Positions 22,073-25,918 of a stretch of 25,918 bases of DNA are shown here, one piece after another. Position 1 is the first letter of the stretch, and each line of letters starts with the position of its first letter. The notes beneath the pieces are model-generated. The model made no database searches. It had not been told where the DNA came from and saw nothing but the letters and a program-made list of their open reading frames with translations. Position numbers and translations under genes: made by a program. This DNA comes from CAYNSX01 sp964400165 (lineage in GTDB: Bacteria > Armatimonadota > Hebobacteria > CAYNSX01): contig CAYNSX010000036.1 in assembly GCA_964400165.1 (NCBI GenBank), forward strand, positions 1 to 25,918. Direction: 5' to 3'.

Positions 22073-22092
22073 CAAGCCCTAGTTAGGGCTTG
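22073..22092 (+). terminator. Perfect inverted repeat after the thioredoxin-fold gene
   Basis: The nine-base arms CAAGCCCTA and TAGGGCTTG are separated by GT and begin nine bases after the stop. There is no T-tract, so intrinsic termination is only possible. The two flanking genes converge here, and a bidirectional site would make sense. Confidence 0.4.
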
Positions 22093-22129
22093 GTAGCAGG
22101 TAGCCGTTAGCCGGAACTACAGAAGAGCG

Positions 22130-22262
22130 GTCGTGGGGTCGTAGCAAAGTGGGGTCGTGGGTCGTTGGACTTTGCGTCGTTCCTACTTACCGACGATCCT
22201 ACTTCCCAACCATCCGACTTCCCGCAGTAACGGTGGTTCCGTAACACCTTCCCCGTAACACG
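22130..22262. repeat. Cluster of short degenerate repeats between convergent genes
   Basis: The 209-base gap holds several layered repeats. GCAAAGT (22144-22150) and ACTTTGC (22169-22175) form an inverted pair, with GGGGTCG-type copies around them. Three 16-base direct copies of TCCTACTTCCCAACCA type lie at 22181-22196, 22197-22212 and 22213-22228. Two copies of CCGTAACAC lie at 22239-22247 and 22253-22261; on the minus strand these read GTGTTACGG. No gene is evident here. Confidence 0.65.
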
Positions 22263-22273
22263 GCATCCGTCTG

Positions 22274-23299
22274 TTACGCGGCGACTTTTGCCTTCTCTTG
22301 CAACCCTGGCGGGGGGGCCATTTCGCTGGAGTGGCCGGGGAAGGCGCGCGAAGTCGGGTCGACATACACTTTGGCGTCATTGACCGCCACCGCCACTTCG
22401 CCGAAGCCGGTGGCGATCAGGTCGATCTTGCCCGGGAATGTGGAGACATCGCCCGCCGCGTAAATGCCGGGTAGGTTCGTCTGCATTTGCGTGTTCACCA
22501 AAATCTTGCGGTTGCCTTCGAGGGCGATGCCCCATTCCTTGATGGCGCCGAGGTCGGACTTGAAGCCGAGCGCCAGGATGACCGCCTCGCAGGGCAGGGT
22601 CGTTTCTTCGTTCGTCTTGTTCTGGAAGACGACGGCCTCTTCGGGGAACTCGCCGCCGCGCACGGTGCGCAGTTCGTGAAAGAGCAGGATGCGGACGCCG
22701 TGTTTGTCCATCTCTTCGACGCTGCCCGGCTGCGCGCGGAACTGGTCGCGCCGGTGCGCGAGCGTCACGGTCTTGGCGATGCCGGAGAGCGAGTTCGCCC
22801 AGTCCACCGCCGAGTCGCCGCCGCCGACGATGAGCAGGTTCTTGCCCCGGAAGACCTCGAAGTTCTTGGCGAAGTAATAGAGGCCCTTGCCCTCGAAGCG
22901 CTCCACTTCCGGGTCGCCCAGTTTGCGCGGCGCCATCGCGCCGACGCCGGCGGTGATGACGACAGTGCGCGTCAGGCGGTCGCCCTTGGTGGTCTTCAGG
23001 TTCCAGACCTTGTCATCCACCTTGATCAGTTCGCGCGCCTCTTCTTCGAGGCACACTTCGGCGCCGAACTGCAGGCCCTGCTCCGCGCACGCCTTCACCA
23101 TATCCTTGGCGAGCATCTTCGGAATGGCGCCGACATCGTAGATGAACTTCTCGGGATACAGCGTGGTCAGTTGCCCGCCGACTTCCGGCAGCGACTCGAT
23201 GATGCGCGCGCTCATCTTGCGCTGTCCCGCCCAGAAACAGCCGAACAGCCCGGCCGGCCCGGCCCCGATCATGGTCACATCGACGATGTTGTCAGCCAT
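22274..23299 (-). CDS. Ferredoxin-NADP reductase, TrxB-like type
   Basis: A 341-residue flavoprotein that probably moves electrons between NADPH and ferredoxin in the cytoplasm. It has the FAD dinucleotide fold GAGPAGL at 12-18, the NADPH fold LLIVGGGDSAVDWA near 157, the ATG-like ITAGVGAM segment and the C-terminal FAD motif YAAGDV. The GQLTTLYPEK segment and the lack of a CxxC between the two nucleotide folds separate it from thioredoxin reductase and fit the YumC-type reductase. Its ATG directly follows the stop of the DUF2203 gene, so both are one unit. Which redox partner it serves is not shown. Confidence 0.92.
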   Translation of the reverse strand: MADNIVDVTMIGAGPAGLFGCFWAGQRKMSARIIESLPEVGGQLTTLYPEKFIYDVGAIPKMLAKDMVKACAEQGLQFGAEVCLEEEARELIKVDDKVWNLKTTKGDRLTRTVVITAGVGAMAPRKLGDPEVERFEGKGLYYFAKNFEVFRGKNLLIVGGGDSAVDWANSLSGIAKTVTLAHRRDQFRAQPGSVEEMDKHGVRILLFHELRTVRGGEFPEEAVVFQNKTNEETTLPCEAVILALGFKSDLGAIKEWGIALEGNRKILVNTQMQTNLPGIYAAGDVSTFPGKIDLIATGFGEVAVAVNDAKVYVDPTSRAFPGHSSEMAPPPGLQEKAKVAA

Positions 23300-23668
23300 C
23301 TATTGCACGGTCTCCGAGAGGTCCCAGCCGGGGACGGGCACGCGCTCGTCGAAGGACTCGGTGTCGCGGTGTTGGTGGGCGACGCGTGGTTCCCCGTAGG
23401 CCCAACAAAAGAGTACCGAGGGGTCGCCTCGGCTCACGAAGTCTACCACAAACAGTCCCTTCGGATGGACGCCGAGCGCGATCACCGCGTGCGCCCATTC
23501 TTCGGCGACCGACTGCTGCCGCCGCGCGATGGCGAGCGCCGCGTCTTCGTTGTTGGTCTCGACGCCGTCGAACTCCGCAAAGCGCTTCGCCGCCGCATTG
23601 GTGACGTGCATCACCTCGGGCAGCAGCGAGTTGGCCTCTTCGATAGTGAATTGGCGGTGGTCAGGCAT
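23300..23668 (-). CDS. DUF2203 family protein
   Basis: A 122-residue soluble protein with the DUF2203 pattern: FTIEEANSLLPEV at the start, a helical middle, then GVHPKGLFVVDFVSRGD, VLFCWAYGEPRVAH and FDERVPV at the end. The family has no established role. The ATG at 23668 begins the recognisable domain; the frame is open upstream but that part is not family-like. The stop TAG abuts the ATG of the ferredoxin-NADP reductase with no gap, which argues for coupled expression. Confidence 0.85.
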   Translation of the reverse strand: MPDHRQFTIEEANSLLPEVMHVTNAAAKRFAEFDGVETNNEDAALAIARRQQSVAEEWAHAVIALGVHPKGLFVVDFVSRGDPSVLFCWAYGEPRVAHQHRDTESFDERVPVPGWDLSETVQ

Positions 23669-23693
23669 TGGCGCGGGCAGGACTCCGAGGGGC

Positions 23694-23722
23694 AGAGTAA
23701 ACGGGAACGGCCCGCGACGCAA
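23694..23722 (-). promoter_or_regulatory. Possible sigma-70-type promoter before the DUF2203 gene
   Basis: The minus strand reads TTGCGT (23722-23717), a 17-base spacer, then TACTCT (23699-23694), 25 bases before the ATG. Both hexamers are imperfect but the spacing is ideal. The call is weak. Confidence 0.3.
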
Positions 23723-23738
23723 CCGATAGAGTCGGGGA

Positions 23739-24437
23739 TCAGTGCACGCGGCGGATGTATGACTCGACGCCTGCGCGCTTGAACAGGGCCAGTGCTTTCT
23801 CTGCTTCGGCGCGCGAGAAACAGTAGCCCAGTTGGTGCGTGACGACCCAATAACCTGGGCGTAGGGCAGAAAAATCGTCGGAGCGGACGACCCATGCGGA
23901 AGCGGTCTCATCATCGGTCATTCTGAACACTTTCTCCTGCACTTGCCGGCTGTGGCGTTCCGCGGCGTCGCGTGTCTTGAAGGACCCGGAGATGACCAGC
24001 CACCACTGTTTGGACAACCAATGGCGTGCAGTGTCGCCAGCGCTTCCCCACCAGGCAGCCGGGTCAGTTTGATTGCGCGCCAATTCCCATCCATCGGATG
24101 CTTTCGTCAATGTCCATTCACGAGTCTGTGGCGCGGCCCGATCACCGTGGACGCGACGATAACAACAGGATTGGCTGTAACAAATCCACTCGGCGACACG
24201 CACAACTGCGCGGTCATCCGACACGGTTTCATTCAGGATTTCGTATCGGCGGATGGCATGGTAGTTCGGCGAAGCGCGAAAGAGCACACCCTCCCGAATT
24301 TCTGGCTTCTCGCGCTCGAGACTCTGATAGTGGCGTTCGACAGCTTGTCGCGGCGAGTTGGCTGGTTGAAGCGGCGCGGTGTGACCAATGAGGTTAGTTG
24401 CGAACAGAAAACATACCACAACCCCAAGTTTGCGCAT
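23739..24437 (-). CDS. Secreted SPOR-like protein
   Basis: A 232-residue exported protein with a signal peptide (MRKLGVVVCFLFATNLIGHTA). The middle (about 30-125) has an NTF2-like start, PRQAVERHYQSLE, and a CYSQSCCYRRVHGD segment. The C-terminal third (about 143-232) resembles a SPOR domain: QWWLVISGSFKTRDAAERH, then YWVVTHQLGYCFSRAEAEKA and a VESYIRRVH end. SPOR domains bind denuded septal peptidoglycan, but the match here is by pattern only. ATG 24437 is preferred over ATG 24443 because GGGAG (24449-24445) is seven bases away. The sequence is less GC-rich than its neighbours. Confidence 0.72.
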   Translation of the reverse strand: MRKLGVVVCFLFATNLIGHTAPLQPANSPRQAVERHYQSLEREKPEIREGVLFRASPNYHAIRRYEILNETVSDDRAVVRVAEWICYSQSCCYRRVHGDRAAPQTREWTLTKASDGWELARNQTDPAAWWGSAGDTARHWLSKQWWLVISGSFKTRDAAERHSRQVQEKVFRMTDDETASAWVVRSDDFSALRPGYWVVTHQLGYCFSRAEAEKALALFKRAGVESYIRRVH

Positions 24438-24455
24438 TTCCATGCTCCCGCCGCC

Positions 24456-24461
24456 ATTATA
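24456..24461 (-). promoter_or_regulatory. -10 box of the SPOR-like gene
   Basis: A consensus TATAAT on the minus strand ends 18 bases before ATG 24437, with GGGAG between. It lies in the 51-base gap after the MFS gene, so the SPOR-like gene probably has its own promoter. Confidence 0.55.
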
Positions 24462-24488
24462 CGCCGGTGCGGGCAGCGAATTTACGGT

Positions 24489-25724
24489 CTACGGCGCCGC
24501 CTCGACCGCCCCCGCGGCCTCGGCGGGGTCGGCCAGTTCTTCGAGCAGCGGGATTTCCCGTGACGACCGCGGCAGGCGCAGTGCCAACCCGCCCAGCACC
24601 GCCAGCAGCGTCGCCGAGACCGCGACCGACGCCGAGATGCTGTAGCGCTGCGCCAGAATGCCCAGCGCGGCAGGGCCGATCACCTGCCCGAGGTCCTGCG
24701 CGGTGCGCAGGTAGCCGATCGACCGCGCCCGCGCCGCGCCGATGAACAGGTCGCCGAGATATGCCGTCGGCATCGCCTGACTCATCCCCATCCCGATGCC
24801 GATGAGCGCGCTCGCCGCAATCTGCACGCCGAGCTGCCGCGACAGCAGCGCCACCACCAGCCCGGCCGCGAACCCGAACAGCCCCAGCCCCAGAATCCGC
24901 GCCCGCCCGACGCGGTCCGACGCCCGCCCGCCGACGAGCAGCCCGACGAGTTGCCCGCCGTTGATCAGCGCGAACATCACGCCGATGGCCGGCGCCGACA
25001 TCTTCATCTCATCGAGAAACAGCGTCCACAGTGGCCCGAGAATCGCCATCCCCGCCAGGAACCGCCCGCCCGCCACGATCAGCATCTGCCACAGCCCGGG
25101 CGCGAACGGCGACAGACTGCTGTAGTGCGGCGACGCGCTGCTCGCCTCGGCGTGCGCCTGCGGGAAGCGCGCCGGCAGCCACGGCCACACCGTCGCGATG
25201 GACAGCACCGACCCGCCCGCCCGCACATAGAACGCCAGCGCCGGCCCCAGTTCATACAGCCACCCGCCGACCGCCGAACCCACCGCCATTCCCGCCACCT
25301 GACAGATCAGGAAAAGACTTACCGCCTGGCCGCGCGTCTTGTCCGTGCTCAAATCGAGCAGGCAGGTCAGCGCCACCGTCATCACCAGCGCCATCCCGAT
25401 GCCCGCTACACCGCGATAGACCAGGAAGATGGGAAAGGTGGTGGGCTGGGCGCTCATCACATCCATCGCCGCCACGACCAGCAGGCCAAGAATGATGACG
25501 CGCCGCCGTCCGAGGCGGTCCATCAACATCGCCGCCGGCGTGTTGCCGATGATCTTGCCCAGCCCGAAGACCGACTGGATCCACGACACCAGCGCCACAC
25601 CGACCGCGAATTCGGCAGTCGCATACAGCGGGATGACCGGCCGCAGCGTCCCCAGCCCGAACCAATACACCGACGCCATCGCCAGCAGGCCGAGGTAACC
25701 CGCCCGCCGCTGCGCGTCAGTCAC
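24489..25724 (-). CDS. Major facilitator superfamily transporter
   Basis: A 411-residue protein with 12 predicted membrane segments and two MFS motif A copies, MLMDRLGRRRV after segment 2 and GRASDRVGRAR in the second half. An acidic tail ends the protein. The substrate is unknown; it resembles multidrug or sugar-efflux exporters. The start is GTG 25724 with GGAGGGG eleven bases upstream, a loose spacing. An internal ATG 16 codons later falls in segment 1 and is less likely. The region ahead of it carries an array of TGTCACGGG-type repeats. Confidence 0.88.
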   Translation of the reverse strand: MTDAQRRAGYLGLLAMASVYWFGLGTLRPVIPLYATAEFAVGVALVSWIQSVFGLGKIIGNTPAAMLMDRLGRRRVIILGLLVVAAMDVMSAQPTTFPIFLVYRGVAGIGMALVMTVALTCLLDLSTDKTRGQAVSLFLICQVAGMAVGSAVGGWLYELGPALAFYVRAGGSVLSIATVWPWLPARFPQAHAEASSASPHYSSLSPFAPGLWQMLIVAGGRFLAGMAILGPLWTLFLDEMKMSAPAIGVMFALINGGQLVGLLVGGRASDRVGRARILGLGLFGFAAGLVVALLSRQLGVQIAASALIGIGMGMSQAMPTAYLGDLFIGAARARSIGYLRTAQDLGQVIGPAALGILAQRYSISASVAVSATLLAVLGGLALRLPRSSREIPLLEELADPAEAAGAVEAAP

Positions 25725-25735
25725 TGTGGTTGGCG

Positions 25736-25759
25736 CCCCTCCCCGTGGACGGGGAGGGG
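25736..25759. repeat. Perfect CT/GA palindrome upstream of the MFS gene
   Basis: The arms CCCCTCCCCGT and ACGGGGAGGGG are separated by GG. It belongs to the same family as the units inside the MBL gene (9427-9555). Confidence 0.75.
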
Positions 25760-25779
25760 TGGGGGTGGGGTTGTCGCTT

Positions 25780-25852
25780 CACGGGGAATGTGTCAGGTGT
25801 CACGGGAAAGGCCTCTGTGTCACGGGGAAATGTATTAGGTGTCACGGGACAA
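25780..25852. repeat. Four direct repeats of CACGGG type at helical spacing
   Basis: Copies start at 25780 (CACGGGGAATG), 25801 (CACGGGAAAGG), 25821 (CACGGGGAAATG) and 25843 (CACGGGACAAC), 20-22 bases apart. The last three are preceded by TGT or GTGT, the first by CTT. They lie about 56-128 bases upstream of the MFS start codon. They could be operator sites, or a minisatellite. Confidence 0.6.
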
Positions 25853-25874
25853 CTTCCCAACATTTCAATTCCAT

Positions 25875-25917
25875 CCCCCCTCTCTGCTTGTCGGAGAGGG
25901 GGGCTGGGGGGTGAGGG
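25875..25917. repeat. CT/GA hairpin repeat at the window edge
   Basis: The ten-base arms CCCCCCTCTC and GAGAGGGGGG surround TGCTTGTCG, followed by a CTGGGGGGTGAGGG tail. It has the same structure as unit 1 in the MBL gene at 9195-9234. Confidence 0.7.
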
Positions 25918-25918
25918 A

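Noticed and set aside
22130..22262. A CRISPR array
   Set aside because: The repeats are 9-16 bases, degenerate and directly abutting with no unique spacers, and no cas gene is nearby.
22487..23782. A 431-codon open frame on the plus strand
   Set aside because: It mirrors the reductase and DUF2203 genes, whose FAD and NADPH motifs lie on the minus strand.
25780..25852. Iterons of a replication origin
   Set aside because: The spacing would fit iterons, but there is no replication initiator gene, no AT-rich unwinding region and the surroundings are ordinary chromosomal genes.

Overview
The window is GC-rich, densely coded bacterial chromosome. There are 22 intact protein genes, one probable gene remnant, no rRNA or tRNA that I could recognise, no CRISPR array and no transposase. 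The gene set suggests a diderm bacterium: it has a phospholipid-type MCE transporter whose MCE subunit ends in a beta-rich, barrel-like domain. It also makes PLP by the PdxS/PdxT route, has a DUF2203 protein and a GxGYxYP-like secreted protein, and carries palindromic CT/GA-rich repeats of a kind common in Chloroflexota and Armatimonadota drafts. A diderm Terrabacteria lineage such as Armatimonadota is my best guess (inference, low to moderate confidence).

Layout. 1-4445 (+): a tightly coupled run pdxS-pdxT-mlaE-mlaF-mlaD, joining vitamin B6 synthesis to an envelope lipid transporter. 4489-6618 (+): a CPA2-type cation/proton antiporter and a secreted protein of unknown function. 6621-9827 (+): a hairpin, a -10 box, a class A penicillin-binding protein and, overlapping its stop codon, an MBL-fold hydrolase. 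The MBL gene contains in-frame palindromic repeats. Just after it, 9825-9954 looks like the remnant of a second MBL gene. 9962-10644 (-): a nucleotidyltransferase-fold protein coupled by TGATG to a 54-residue basic protein.

10711-15269 (-): an MFS transporter followed by a 1073-residue secreted multidomain protein. 15306-18038 (-): a three-gene unit made of a membrane-anchored protein, a 105-residue protein and a 595-residue protein with an N-terminal Rieske [2Fe-2S] domain and a large helical C-terminal region. 18139-21496 (+): three tandem paralogues of an unrecognised membrane-anchored or secreted family. 21564-22064 (+): a thioredoxin-fold protein with CPTC. 22274-25724 (-): an MFS transporter, a SPOR-like secreted protein, a DUF2203 protein and a TrxB-type ferredoxin-NADP reductase.

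A recurring signal is a TANAAT hexamer 6-37 bases upstream of a start codon. I count seven, two of them at the distance expected for leaderless mRNA. The most promising undescribed elements are the three-paralogue family, the Rieske/helical unit, the repeat-invaded MBL gene, and an array of four TGTCACGGG-type repeats spaced about two helical turns apart upstream of the last MFS gene.
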